NCBI RefSeq assembly: GCF_000471905.2
Contig: NW_006494789.1
Span: 6,759,105 to 6,823,104 of the forward strand
Reading direction: 5' to 3'
Origin: Amborella trichopoda
Lineage: Eukaryota; Streptophyta; Magnoliopsida; Amborellales; Amborellaceae
Length of the DNA: 64,000 nt
This document shows, piece after piece, positions 10,401 to 21,121 of this stretch. Made by a program: the position numbers and the translations under genes. The notes under the pieces were generated by a model. The model saw nothing but the letters and a program-made list of their open reading frames with translations. It searched no databases and was not told where the DNA came from. How positions within the stretch are numbered: the first letter of the stretch is position 1; every line of letters begins with the position of its first letter.

Positions 10401-12284
10401 CACATGCCTTTTACGTGCATTTTCATGCATGTCTTCCCTAACCGTCCTGTTCGTGTGCGCACACCACCTTCATTACCTCATTAATAAGTCCATTCACTTC
10501 ATTACCATTCATCATTCACCAGTGAGTCTCACCCGTGCTCACAAAACGCTGAACCACCCCACCACCCATACTCATCGTAAGCTAGTGGGTTACCACGTTT
10601 CACTTTCCATTCATACATCTTCCACTTTTCATAGGTAGCCTCGTGCCATCTCCCCAAAGTGTGTTAAAACCACTACCATACTAAATCAATGGCCTCCACA
10701 GACTGTCATTCATCACTATCATCGTTCAGTTGTATGACCTTAAACTAAAGTGCACATCTTGGTCGCATGACATTAAAAGCCTTTGCACAACTCCTGAAGG
10801 CATGAACTTAAAAACACACCTTCATAAAAAATAATGGGCATGGTGTATTCCTGGACAAGGGAACGCCATGAGTAAAAATGACGGACAGGAATAGTCATGA
10901 AGACATGAGTAAAAGAGTTCCATGAAAATAAAACCTGAGCACGGTGAAAATCCCAAAAGGACACTGTGAGTAAAAAAGTAAGAATAAGGGCAGACAAGGC
11001 CAGAAGGTCATGGGTAAAGAAAGCCCCAAAATAAAAAGAAAGTTGGTGAAAACCGTCTCTACGGCGCCGCTTCCCAAGTCCAAGTGAAAATCCTCAAAGG
11101 ACGCTTAGGACCAATAAACAGATTGATGCAGCGTTCACCTCAACATGCGGCTTTAGACCACATTCAAAGAAAAAAATCCCTGGTGTTACAATACCAGGAT
11201 CCCAAAATACGAGCTTTAAAGACAAGATTCTGACAGCCTCAATCCATTTACAAAAAGGATTAGAAAGATAGAAGACTCGCCAAGAAGGCAAGACAAGTCT
11301 CATGAAAAAGAGCATCATTCTCACAAGGTCACTAACACGTTTTTAAAATGTTGAAGATTCCTGAAGAAAGCTAAGTCAGCCATTACTTTGGTGCGGTAAT
11401 CATGATTGAGTCCTCTGGGACCGCCTCGGAAGAAGAGAGGTATTTTGATTGTTGGAACTGCAAAGCAGTGGGTAGGGGTTATTCCCAAAGCTGGTCACCT
11501 CGATAAACTGAGGTACCCTACTTGCCAAAAGAATAACTGGCACACAAAGCAAACGGTGCCTACAAAAGGCCCTTCAACACACCATTCACAAAATCCTCAA
11601 ACCGTGGCTCAACACCAGAGGATACAAACAAACCCAAACCAAATGGGAAAAATGCCCTTTAGCATGCCACCCGACTGCCATATGGGCCTGATTCTGACAA
11701 ACGAGGTCTGCACGAAATCCTCAGCTTTAGAATCACCAACAGTCTACACGTGGGTGAAGATTTAGACAAGATCCCTAAAAAACATCTCTTCTCCCTTTAA
11801 AGTCTCCACGGATAGACCTGTACAGTGCATCCAAACATTTGGGCATCTTAGTTGTAGCATTGCATGAATCTCCTCGGCGTTGCTAGAAAGAAAAAAGTAA
11901 TAAAGCTAAAGAAATTTTTTTTAGTTTTGTCCTCCTCGCTTCTTTCGAAGCACAACAATTGGTGGGGCAAGCTGTTTGAACACATTTGTCAGCACCTTGG
12001 TCCTTGATGCGGAGCAAAGAGGAAGCAAGTTAAGAAAGCCTGACAAAACAGCGGAAAGTTCAAGGGTCTTCTACGGAACAATTTTTGGTTTTATCATGAG
12101 TTTTTGCGACTGTTTTCAAACATTTTAATTAAATTTCCAAAAATTCAAACGCTCCCCGATGGCACGAGCCTAAACTGCCGACCAATTTTCAAAAAGAAAA
12201 TAAAAAAATAAAAAATAAAATAAAAAGGAAAGTTCTCCCCTGTGGAACGGGCCTAAACTACCAACCAAAGTCCAATAGTAAACG

Positions 12285-12650
12285 TCAAAACTCGTGCGAC
12301 GTAAAAGAGCCAAGACACGAAAACATCTAGCCCCGTATGATGCAAAAAGTATGGTGTATCCAGTTCAACATCAAACTCGTGCAATGTAACAGTGCCAAGA
12401 TAGGTACCGTCTAGCCCCATTTAACATAAACGTTGGGGGGTATCCAATTCAATGTCAAACTCGTGAGATGTAAAAGAGCCAAGGCAGGTAAGGTCTAGCC
12501 TCGTATGATGTAAAAGGTCGAGTGTATTCCATCTATCCCCGTATTACGTAAAAGGTTGGGTGTATTCTGTCTAGCCCCGTATGACGTAAAAGGTTGGGTA
12601 TATTTCATATAGCCCCATATGATGTAAAAGGGTCGGGTGTATGGTCCATC
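12285..12650 (+). repeat. Tandem repeat, about 110-bp then about 48-bp units, in the foreign block
   Basis: Units contain TCTAGCCCCGTATGA and GTAAAAGGTTGGGTGTATTC. The left units are about 110 bases and include a CAAACTCGTG segment. The right units lack it and are close to 48 bases, showing step-wise shortening. Tandem repeats near the 3' end of the internal region are common in Tat/Ogre elements. Confidence 0.7.
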
Positions 12651-13364
12651 GCTACATGATGCTAAACTGCATAAAGGGCTCTATGATTGTAGGAGTTAAA
12701 ACTACTATCCAACCTTGTTTTTTGAAATATCTTTCTTTTTTCAAAATTTTCACTATATGTCTTGTGTTTTCAAAAAGTTTAATTTCTCTATTAAAATTGT
12801 AACCTGTCCTTGCTCTGGGGTCTATTTCAAATCTCCCCCTACTTTCAAAATTTCTACAAATTCTTTTATAACAAAGGATCTTGGGCACCCGTATATGATG
12901 ATTATCGCACTGCCATGATTACCGCATTGCTGCCTTGTCTCTCTCTTCGAAATCTGTCGGACAAGTCTCTTCTTATAGAAAGCCTTTTCATGTAGAAAGC
13001 CTTAGAAAACTTTAAGGAGATCAAAGAAAATGCTAGGGTTAAAAAATCTCATACTATGAAACCCCTGAAGTTAAGTGGCATGGTAAGAAAATCCAACTCG
13101 AGTTTCAAGCTTGTATAACTCACCGACATCTCACGTTGAAAACTCTAGGACGAAAAATGCCCTAAGTGGGTGGGCTCAGTTAGCGCAATGACTTGGAGGG
13201 ATTAGTTGGTGTGCCCTCTGACCATGAGACCTCAAGAAGAAATTTAAAATGTCTGCATTATCTTTGACGTTCACCAACCCCTCAAAGGACAGGGAATGCC
13301 AAAGTGTCAACTTCTTTGCCACTCACCTGTCCGTTTAAGGACAAGGAGTGCCAAGAGGAGCAAC

Positions 13365-14175
13365 TGTAGACACTCCATTTTAAATCTGGAAAATTTTGTT
13401 GTTTTTTGAATCCTTAGAACAACATTATCCTAATAAAACCTAAATCCATAGTTCACACAGCCTACCCTGTGACCCAGAACCAATCTGCCTACCCAGAATT
13501 ATATAGATACCCTGTTTTGACCCAGAATCTTGCAGATGCCCCGTTTTACCAAAACAATCATTAAAAATAATAAAAAAATCCTTTTTGATCCAAATTTTCT
13601 CTGGGAGCTTCATAAGAGGTTGGGAAACACACCTAAAGTGACAGATTTCAATTTAAACAACATTTGAATTGGACCAGCCTGACAAGGTGACACGAGTGGT
13701 GTTGCCCAGCCTAGACTTGGTGACACGAGTGGTATCGCCTAGACTTGGGCGACGCTACCAATGTCGCCCAGCGCGTTTTGGTCCAAAGTGAAATTTCCCT
13801 TTTGGTGTAGATTTCTTACCTTTTTGAGAATTTTTTTACCATTTTATTTGGGCGATATTAGGCGTGTTGCACGGGCGACACCATTGGTGTAGCCCAGATC
13901 CGGACCCCTAAATTGGAACCTTTAGTTGGAGTATCTGTTGGTTATAGAAAGATGCCCTTCCCAACAGATCCTTCACCTTTATAAACCTAATTTTCATGGC
14001 CATAGACACAGAACACAAAGACTTCCTCAGAGAGAAAAAGATTGAAACCCTAATCTAAAAACCCTAACCGTAGTTCTAAACCTTTCAGGGCACAACAACC
14101 CTACTTCTAAACTATCTTTAGGGAACAACAACCCTTTTACACCAAAAATTGGTTGGTAAAATTATAAATTAGACA
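13365..14175 (+). repeat. LTR of the foreign Tat-like element (about 0.81 kb)
   Basis: It starts TGTAGACACTCCATTTT and can be ended at a CA at 14,175, where the shared LTR2 sequence resumes. A TATA-like TTTATAAACC stands at about 13,978-13,987, followed by purine-rich leader sequence. A GGTGACACGAGTGGT word is repeated at 13,686-13,735. The start is well supported and the end is less certain. Confidence 0.55.
13978..13987 (+). promoter_or_regulatory. TATA-like box in the foreign LTR
   Basis: TTTATAAACC lies about 610 bases into the LTR that begins at 13,365 and is followed by an A-rich leader. This is the usual place for a plant LTR core promoter. Activity is unknown. Confidence 0.4.
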
Positions 14176-15037
14176 GTCAAGGGCAGTGAATTTCGGGGCC
14201 CATATCTCACTTGTTTCGAGTCAAATCGAGCTCAAATTTTGTGAGTGTGTTCGTCTCATCAACACAAGCATTTTGATATGTGGTACGCCCCATGACGACA
14301 CCCGAGCAAGGAGCACAACGAGAGAGAAATTGCTGATCCGTGAAGAAATTTATAAAAAATTTAGCAGCTGCATGCCTCACTCGAGCGGCCAAATCGTGGC
14401 GCTCGGGTACCCGATCAACATGAAACTAATTGCATTATATGCATAAGGTCTGAGGCTATCTCGGTTCCGAGCCCCGCGTACGATGAATAGTTGGATTTCA
14501 CACACAAAAGCGTCGAATATATTGTAAATTCCGATCGTCGGATTTCAAGATTCTAGCCAAAAACCCAAGACATCAAAATCTTCATCCGAACAAGAAATCG
14601 AGCTGCGTTTGTTGCCACGTGATCGTGACAGTATGCTTGGTATGATCCAGTGAAGAAATCATGGAAAAAACATCAACAAACATGCACAATATCAATCCGA
14701 AGTTCTCAAGATTCATCTAAATTTTAAGTCGCATGATTGTGGCTTAAAAACATGATCCATGGCTCAAATTGGTATCAAATTGATCGTCATGCCAAGCCCT
14801 ATAAGAAAAAATCATCTTTCGATCAAACAGGCATCAAAGAAACCCCGGATCAGTTATAGAAGATCACGCAAGTTCTCGGGCAGTGACAGGGACTGTTCGG
14901 GAATTCCACACATTGTTAAGCAAGGGCAAAACAGTCCTTTTGCACCAATTTTTAGATTTTATTTTAATTTAATTAAATTGTAATTATCTTTAATTTTAGG
15001 TATTTTTTGAGCATCCACCAATGTTTGGGCCCAATTC

Positions 15038-15045
15038 TATATAAA
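15038..15045 (+). promoter_or_regulatory. TATA box of LTR2
   Basis: TATATAAA follows a conserved GGGCCCAATTC and precedes ATGCAAAGCCTAATTGTAAA. The same words stand at the TATA boxes of LTR3 and LTR4, so this is the family core promoter. A CAATAGA corresponding to the poly(A) signal follows within about 60 bases. Confidence 0.7.
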
Positions 15046-15183
15046 CATGCAAAGCCTAATTGTAAAGGACCTTCGTTCAATTTTTACATTGATCAATAGA
15101 GCTTTCAATTCTTGCTTAAGTTCATGGGTGAATCTTGGAGAGAGAAAGGAGAGAGAATAAAAGGGTCAATACCCCTCGATAAG

Positions 15184-16515
15184 GTAAATTTCTCTCTCCT
15201 CTTTTCTCTCTCATCTCTATCTTTCTTTCTCTCTCCACTTTTCTCGCTCATCTCTAACTCTCACTCCTCTTTTCTCCCTCATCTCTATCTCCCTCTTTAT
15301 CTCTCCTCTTTTCTCTCTCGTCTCTCCCTTTCTCTTTCTTGGTTTTATATTTTTCTCTTTCTCTCTTTTCCTCCTCTATTCTATCATGTTTCTCTCTCCC
15401 TGGTCCTCTTTCTTTCTCCATTCACGCATGGCCGACTTATCGTCTGGCGTGATGCCTTCTTGCTCATGAGACATGAGCAGTAAGTCGGGCCTTAGCCCGA
15501 GTGGCGGGCCAGACCTTTGTCCAAATTCTCTCCTCTCTCTTCTGTCACAGATGGCGCAAGCCTATCGCTTCCTATGTTTTCTCTCTCTTTGTCTCTTCTG
15601 TCACAGATGGTGCAAACCTATCGCCGCCTGTGTTTTCTCTCTCTTTCTTTCTTTTTGTCATAGCCAGCACATGCCTAGCTCCGCCTGTGTTTTTGATCCA
15701 GTGTTCTTTCCCTCTCCTCTTTTTTCTGATGCAGTCAACCCAAGCCTATTACAGCCAATGTTCCTTCTCTCTCTCTTTTGTCACAGACGGTGGAAGCCCT
15801 GTTTTCTTTCTCTCTATTTTGTCCTTATGTCATGGCTGGTGGAGGACCATCGCCGCCTGAGTTTCATCTACCTCTTTCTCATGTCACAGACGATAGAAGT
15901 TTGTTGCTACCTATATTTCATCCTCACTTTTCTTTCTCATGTCATAGCTGGCAGAAGCCAACGCCGTTTGAGTCTTCTCTCTCCCCATCTCATTATCGTC
16001 TGTGTCCTCCTCCCTTCCTTCCTTTCTCTCTCCTCTTCTCTATTTTCTCTTCTTTTCTTCTTCTTCTTCTCTTCTCTCTATCTTTCGGTTCTTCTTCTTT
16101 CTTTCTCTTGCCCATTTGTTTGACCAAGAGAGGTTGAGACTAGCCTTCCATGGTAGTCCTATCATTTAGCCGTAATGTCGTTGTGCCGATCAGAGTTGCT
16201 GCGCCTGCTTTATCGCCACGTCAAACTAGCCATTGTGTCTCGCTAGCCACTATTAGTACTGTCGTCTAGTAGTAATTCTATTGAGCTGGTCTAGGTTACC
16301 AAGCCCATTTTACTGCCATGACAGGTTAGTTACCTACTAGTTTAGCCACCATGTCGATCTCACCGTCAGTTCAAATTCTTCTAACCCCATTCTTTCTTCT
16401 CTCATTCTTTTCTTCCTATTTTTGGATGTGCACGCCCATGTACATTCCCCAAAGGCAAGGTGGGGTCCCTTGACCCACTTGTCTTGTAACATTTTCCATG
16501 TGTGTGTGATTGCAG
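15184..16515 (+). other. Candidate leader intron in U5 of LTR2
   Basis: The donor-like AAG|GTAAATTTC and the acceptor-like TGTGTGATTGCAG|AAACAGG bracket the pyrimidine-rich repeat block. The same two sites bracket the block in LTR3 and LTR4, and both sites are visible in the inverted LTR at 49,397-53,084. This is inference from motif conservation only. No transcript evidence is available to me. Confidence 0.4.
15530..15990 (+). repeat. Pyrimidine-rich tandem repeat in U5 of LTR2, about 60 bp
   Basis: Units combine a CTGTCACAGATGG-like word, a CCTATCGCCGCCTGTG-like word and a CTCTCTTT tract. They form the variable core of U5 and correspond to arrays in LTR3 (36,400-36,890) and LTR4 (45,000-45,920). 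Confidence 0.7.
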
Positions 16516-16612
16516 AAACAGGAGAATACAGGCCAAGGGAGGCAATTCCGAACCAGTTTTACCATTGAGGGGCATTCTTCATGATCTCAGAGGGTGCCCA
16601 CACGAGCCAGCC

Positions 16613-16627
16613 CGACTCCACTGGGGA
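16613..16627 (+). promoter_or_regulatory. Primer-binding site of copy B (tRNA-Arg type)
   Basis: CGACTCCACTGGGGA matches what the 3' end of a plant tRNA-Arg would pair with, allowing for the terminal CCA part. Ogre and other Tat elements are reported to use tRNA-Arg. Copy C has the longer TGGCGACTCCACTGAGGA at the equivalent place. Confidence 0.6.
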
Positions 16628-16657
16628 CTTACTACTCCTTAGTCGGATCGTGCTTGT

Positions 16658-17368
16658 TTGGCTAAGTTTCTTGTTTTATTTTCTGTTTCTGCATTTATGA
16701 CTTCCAGGTTCTGTAACCCATTCATCCGAATTAGGGATTTTCTTATCCCTGCATTTGCCAGTGTCCCCAGGGAACAAGTTCCACGAACTTCTTTCCCAAC
16801 CTTCCTTTTGAGCAAAGACCCCAGGTCTAGCTCCCAGGTCTTAACCTGGATTGGTGTGAGGCGGGACTTAAAGGTCCCTAACTCCCCATCTTTTAGCTCT
16901 AGTGGTACTTCCACCAGAGCCCCTTGCATCGGTAGCACAGCTATTGCTGCACACAGCATGCCCCCTGCTTCCGACAACTCACTTATCGGTCGTATTTCCA
17001 AGGTACGTCGGAAGCCTGCTCAATCCCTTACTGCAAATGGCAAACAAGTTGTCATCGCTTCTGTGGGTCGCCGCAAGGCTACCCCTCACATTCTTACACC
17101 ACCACAAGTCTCTATCCCTAAAGGCTCGACACCTCGAGGCAAAGACCCTGGGGCCTCCACCTCTTGCACACACCATAAGGCTCGTGGGTCATCCACTCGA
17201 GACACACCTCTAGAAAACCCTTATGTTATTTCGAGTCAGCATCCAGGATTATACCTCCCAAGGCCATGTCCTACATATGTTGTTCATATGCATCCTGTTA
17301 CTTGGGGCAACATCGTCGTTGCGCCAACCCGAATACACAGAAAACGACCTCCTCGTCTTCCTACTTAG
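16658..17368 (+). pseudogene. Leader reading frame (ORF1-like) upstream of gag, copy B
   Basis: An open frame of 236 codons lies between the primer-binding site and gag. Its N-terminal half carries FCNPFIRIRDFLIPAFA and a VPRTSFPTFLLSKDP run. Its C-terminal half carries RRKATPHI, PPQVSIPKGSTPRG and VVHMHP. Parts of both halves recur in the same order in copies A (1-560) and C (46,915-47,790). An additional frame ahead of gag is known in Ogre-type Tat elements without a known role. The product would be basic and Ser/Pro-rich, and I recognise no domain. The likely reading frame is supported by its conservation, but coding remains an inference. Confidence 0.5.
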
Positions 17369-17408
17369 CACACACTAGTACACCTTGTAAGAGGCAGGCT
17401 TCCACTTA

Positions 17409-17419
17409 TTCTCTTGCAG
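17409..17419 (+). other. Acceptor-like TTCTCTTGCAG downstream of the leader frame, copy B
   Basis: A pyrimidine tract ending in TTGCAG stands just after the leader frame and is kept in copy A (ends 595) and copy C (ends 47,858). It could be a splice acceptor for a transcript that skips the leader frame. No matching donor is proven. Confidence 0.25.
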
Positions 17420-18046
17420 ACACCTGCTAGCAGTTCTTGGCCTCCTATAGCTAGACAACTTTCTCAAGCCTGGGCTGACCCCCAGGTCACCCGTGATCCT
17501 TCTTCAAGGGGCGTACGCATGTTTCCATCACAGACAGCCCTTAGCCCTCGACTCAGGTGTCCTCATGAGTCAACCCTGCTCTTGCCTCCCCCTTTTTTCT
17601 TCAAGCAAGCACCAATAGCCTTGATACTTGAAGACCTTCCCCAAGAGTACTAGCTTGAACTAGCCCGGTCATCTCCGTCATGTCTCTAGAGCTCATAAGA
17701 GAGCTTGGGGCAAAGACCTGATGGGAGATCAAGTCCTTCATCCTCTCAGGTCCAGGTTAATTCTAGTCCTTGATCCTCATCCTTTGCTGCACTTGATTGA
17801 GACAATTCTCTCTTGTGCAAGAGGGTTGATCAATCGCAGTCCCGATCATAGTTTTGGAGTGAGGTCCATCAAAACTTCAAAGCTAACGCGATAGAGGTCT
17901 GTAAATTCTAACAAAGAAAGTGACCAAGGTGGTTGGGGCAACCAGCTCTGATGACCCTCTTCGCTTGAACACCTTCTACCCTCTTCTGATGAAGAACCCT
18001 GAAGAAGAAGTACCTGAGCCCTGCACTGTGGTTAGTGTTGTAGAAA

Positions 18047-19163
18047 ATGACCCAACCACTCAATAGCCACGATCCCAAGACCGTCGAGAATCGATCCTCG
18101 CACGATCAGCATTTAAGACTCAAGTCCAGTCGGGGCATGCTGACCGATCTACCGCGCGCGACCCGTCAAGTTCGCAAGAGCTCAACTGCAACTAAGGCTG
18201 ACCTCCCTGGAGAAACAGGCAGCGTAATGGTTATAAAGAAACCTGACTCGCAGGAAGGGCGCATGAACAAGTTCGAAGATATGGTGCGCACAATGATGGA
18301 GAAGAATGATCGTATAGATGTCGCACGACAATCAGCCAACCATGAGGTCAATTCCCCTCACTCAGATAGTGCACCTCCATTGCAGCCCCTTCCCTCTGCC
18401 TCACAGGACAATTTTGTCCCTCACCCCATCTCACAGGCAAACATCGATGCTATGGTGACCCATAGCTTAAAGAACAGAAATATTCTGAGGATACAGTGTC
18501 CAACGCCTTATCAAAGGTCGTACCCTTCATACATTGTTCAGATACCTTTTCCCTCAAACGACAAGAAAGGGAAGTTTCCCCTATTCAATAAAACCATGTC
18601 CCTAAACCAACATATCACCCACTTCCAAGCAGCGTGTCGAGAAACAACGGCTGATGGGAGACTCCTTCTCCATCAGTTTGTTGAAACCCTTGACGCGTCA
18701 TATGCTCGACTTCCCTCAAACTCGGTGTATACTTGGGAGGAAATGGAGAAACTCTTTCACCAGTGCTTCTACGAGGTCAAGAGAGACATTCAAACCATCG
18801 ATATTCTCATCTTGACCCAAGACCCTGCTGAACCCGTGGACTAGTTTATATCATGGTGGAGAAATTTAGCTGCTCGCCATCCCAATCCTATGCTTGAGAA
18901 GGAAGTAGTTCAAACTTGTGTGCAGAACAAGCAACTTGAAATCGCTCTACATGTTGAGGCCTCCAATCTGACTTCCATGTCAGAGCTGATCAATAAATCA
19001 GTTTGCAGAGAAAGGTTATCACGCCACCATGGCGGGTCACGACAACGGACTGCATGCTTAGGAAACAACCAGGGCAGTGGTAGCTCTCATACTAACACCC
19101 AAGGCAACCAACAAAAAGGAGTGATCAGTGCTGTTTTCACAGTCACTGATCCTAAGAAGGCTC
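18047..19163 (+). pseudogene. gag block, copy B, upstream part (fossil)
   Basis: The longest frame in the block is 265 codons (18,047-18,844). It includes MNKFEDMVRTMMEKNDRIDV, HFQAACRETTADGRLLLHQF and TWEEMEKLFHQCFYEVKRD, which match the capsid region of plant Ty3/gypsy gag (retrotrans_gag family). The following frame includes HVEASNLTSMSELINKSVC. The block is interrupted at 19,164 by a foreign insertion. Gag continues after it at 21,122. Capsid assembly would have been its role. It is now broken. Confidence 0.75.
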
Positions 19164-19218
19164 TTATAACAATCCCAAACTTAAAAAATAAAAAATAAAA
19201 ATAAAAACCTTTTACCTT

Positions 19219-19319
19219 TGATGGTCCATACAAATAATTTGGTCCTTAGGGACCATCATTTTTTTTTTTTGTTTTTACCTTCACCTTTTGCTTCTTGTGC
19301 CACGTCCTCTAAGGACGTG
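19219..19319 (+). other. Two adjacent perfect hairpins at the left side of the insertion
   Basis: TGATGGTCC (19,219-19,227) pairs with GGACCATCA (19,250-19,258). CACGTCC (19,301-19,307) pairs with GGACGTG (19,313-19,319). Both lie between the insertion edge and the internal TGTAACACC motif. Their role is unknown. Confidence 0.5.
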
Positions 19320-20192
19320 GGCTTTAAGTGTTAATGTAACACCTTCTAAACACCTCATGTATGAGGTGGGTTAATAATATATTATAATAATATTTTTTTG
19401 TGTTTAAAAAGAGGAGAACGAGTTGGATTCTCCCTCTGCAAAAACACTCTCTCTTACGCCCCTCCCTCTCAGTAACGTTGAGCCCTCTTTGTGAATTAAA
19501 GAACGCAGTGAACTCCTTCTCTCTAGCTGAATTTTACTGAAAGGCCCATCTCAAATATTATAAGTAAATGATCTCATTATCCTGAAAAATAGTCTGTTAA
19601 CCATTTTTATACTATAATTTTATGCGCATATGGTATCATTTTTTTTCTGTTAAAATTATTATTTTTGTTTATTAGAAATTTAGATATTGTAAATTATTAA
19701 ACATAAAATTTCTACCTATTATTATGACTTTTAGACACTGTAAAATTTATGTGTAAGTGATGTCATTTGTGGTAAAATCATTATGTGAAAAATTGATATT
19801 TCTGCAATTAATTATAATACTACTAATACTGTGAGATTTACTCATTTCTGTATTTAATTATATTTTTGTTGGTCTATGAATTTTAGATACTATAAGTTTT
19901 ACCTATTCCTGTAAAATAATTAATTATGAAATTACATTCCATAAAATTGTGATATTTATGTGTTAAATTGATAATCGACTGCCAATGGATTCCATTTCAA
20001 ATACACTTGTACGTTCTGCTACCTTTCTACAATTTTTATCCAAATTGTTTTATTGGTTACTTACAAATATTTCAATGAAGTAATTGTTTAAATTGCTTCA
20101 AGTGAATTCTTGTTAATGATTTCAATGATACTTTGAATATACGATGTCGATGCTTTCTGATGTTAAAGAGTTTTTGAGATAATTTAAGTATG

Positions 20193-20570
20193 TGTGGACC
20201 TATCCAGAATGCCGATAGGGACAATTTGGACTCATCCGGTACGCCGGTGAGGTACATTTGGACCTACAGGGATTGTTTGGACCTATCTTGTTATGCCGCT
20301 AGGGACAATTTGGACACATCGAGATGCCAGTTAGGTATGTTTGGACCAGCAGGGATTGTTTGGACCTATTCGGTTATATCACTAGGAACTATTTAGACTC
20401 ATCGGGATGCCGATGAGGTATGTTTGGACCTACAGGGATTGTTTGGACCTATTTGGTTACGCTGGTAGGGACTATTTGGACTCATCCGGGACGCCGGTGA
20501 GGTATGTTTAGACCCATTCAGGACGCTGGTGGGGTATATTGGTGACCTACTTGGGACGCCAATAGGGTAT
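20193..20570 (+). repeat. Tandem repeat, about 83 bp, about 4.5 units
   Basis: The unit has a GGGATTGTTTGGACCTAT part and a GACTCATCCGGNACGCCGGT part. The word TTGTTTGG recurs at 20,273, 20,357 and 20,439, giving a period of 82-84 bases. The last units are shortened to the GGACGCCGGTGAGGTAT part. Confidence 0.8.
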
Positions 20571-21121
20571 TTTGTGAAATCCTTTGAGTTATGCATTGCT
20601 GTTAAAATATTTATATGCATTTCAATCATTTGGATTATGTTTAATTGTGCATTTCTGAAAGTGAAATTGTTATCTATAAGTGCTTTTTGGCTCGCATTGT
20701 TTCTATTAGACATCCCTTTATGAAAATGCTTACATTTTCTGACTATGATTATTTTTGAGGACTATGATGATAACTTACTGAGAAGCCAAACTCATCAAAC
20801 TATGGTAAAAAAATTTCGGGGTAATTGCAGCCTCCCTAGTTGAAGGCACAACATGACCAACTTTGGAAGAAGTCATAGTTACGACGAAATTTTCTCTTTG
20901 TGACTTTTGTTGAAATTCACTATTGTAAATTTTGTCCCATCAACAAATATAAATCTAAACCTTCATGTTAATACTAGTTATGAGTAGAATTTGTAGAGAC
21001 TCTTATAAATGAAAAAATTCTGTTTTAGTGCAATAAATGGTGAAGTAGAAAAATTTTGTTTTGTTAAAGATAGACTGTTACATCTCAGGGATTTCAGTGT
21101 TATAAATCTTGGGGTGTGACA

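Larger units (their letters stand above)
1..12064 (+). mobile_element. Ty3/gypsy Tat-lineage retrotransposon, copy A (fossil, 5' end outside window)
   Basis: This copy is entered about 190 bases downstream of where copy B has its primer-binding site, because base 1 matches copy B near 16,815. The order is leader reading frame, gag, an unassigned linker, reverse transcriptase, RNase H, archaeal-type RNase H, integrase, then a 4.5-kb repeat-rich 3' region that runs into the LTR shared with copy B. The second RNase H and the tRNA-Arg-type primer site of its sisters place it in the Tat group. It is clearly dead, with well over ten breaks. It is collinear with copies B and C and by eye about 85-90% like B in pol. 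The 3' end is set where similarity to LTR3 stops and the foreign block at 12,065 begins. Confidence 0.85.
7595..12064 (+). mobile_element. 3' region of copy A running into the shared LTR (noncoding, repeat-rich)
   Basis: No coding region is evident. The block order is the same in copies B and C: short unit repeats (7,760-7,925), CGGCTGTG-type repeats (8,390-8,600 and 9,340-9,600), a GC-richer conserved stretch (8,600-9,340), a CCCAGTGGAGTTG-rich stretch (9,600-9,990), ATGACC-TTAAACTG repeats (9,990-10,400), then a stretch with CATGAGTAAAAATGA words (10,800-11,100) and the GGGGCAAGCTGTTTGAA words near 11,970 that also stand upstream of LTR3 and LTR4 promoters. I cannot place the LTR 5' edge, because neighbouring internal regions share one LTR and no independent 5' LTR survives. 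Confidence 0.65.
12065..14175 (+). mobile_element. Foreign Tat-like retroelement fragment (3' end plus LTR) inside LTR2
   Basis: Similarity to LTR3 stops near 12,065 and resumes at about 14,176, so this 2.1-kb block is foreign to the shared LTR. Its left part holds tandem repeats (12,285-12,650) and noncoding sequence. Its right part is an LTR beginning TGTAGACACTCC at 13,365, preceded by a purine-rich AGTGCCAAGAGGAGCAAC. This arrangement resembles the 3' end of another Tat/Ogre-like family. No target-site duplication is visible and the left end looks truncated. No coding domain is recognisable. Confidence 0.6.
14176..16612 (+). mobile_element. LTR2, 3' portion (shared LTR between copies A and B)
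   Basis: This matches LTR3 from about 35,040 to its 3' end, and LTR4 from about 43,815. The order is upper U3, TATA box (15,038-15,045), a very short R, then pyrimidine-rich U5 with tandem repeats, then a conserved stretch with GAAACAGGAGAA before the primer-binding site. It serves at once as the 3' LTR of A and the 5' LTR of B. The edge with copy B internal sequence is approximate. Confidence 0.75.
19164..21121 (+). mobile_element. Solo-LTR-like insertion in copy B gag
   Basis: Copy A runs without a break across this point, whereas copy B has 1.96 kb of unrelated, AT-rich DNA. GCTC stands immediately on both sides (19,160-19,163 and 21,122-21,125), fitting a short target-site duplication. 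The right end reads GGGGTGTGACA, a common terminus of Ty3/gypsy chromovirus LTRs, and a TGTAACACC start motif lies inside at 19,335. The middle holds an 83-bp tandem array. It is probably an LTR fossil, but the family is tentative and the left end is unclear. Confidence 0.55.

Noticed and set aside
7595-12064. Envelope-like gene in the long 3' region
   Set aside because: The longest frames are about 120 codons, overlap repeats, and show no signal peptide or fusion or membrane pattern. They are not shared in frame by copies A, B and C.
15112-16137. Several overlapping Ser/Phe/Leu-rich open frames in LTR2
   Set aside because: They are translations of CT-rich tandem repeats and appear in more than one frame at once. 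The same happens in LTR3 (36,008-37,052) and LTR4 (44,764-46,402). There is no domain or codon-like conservation.
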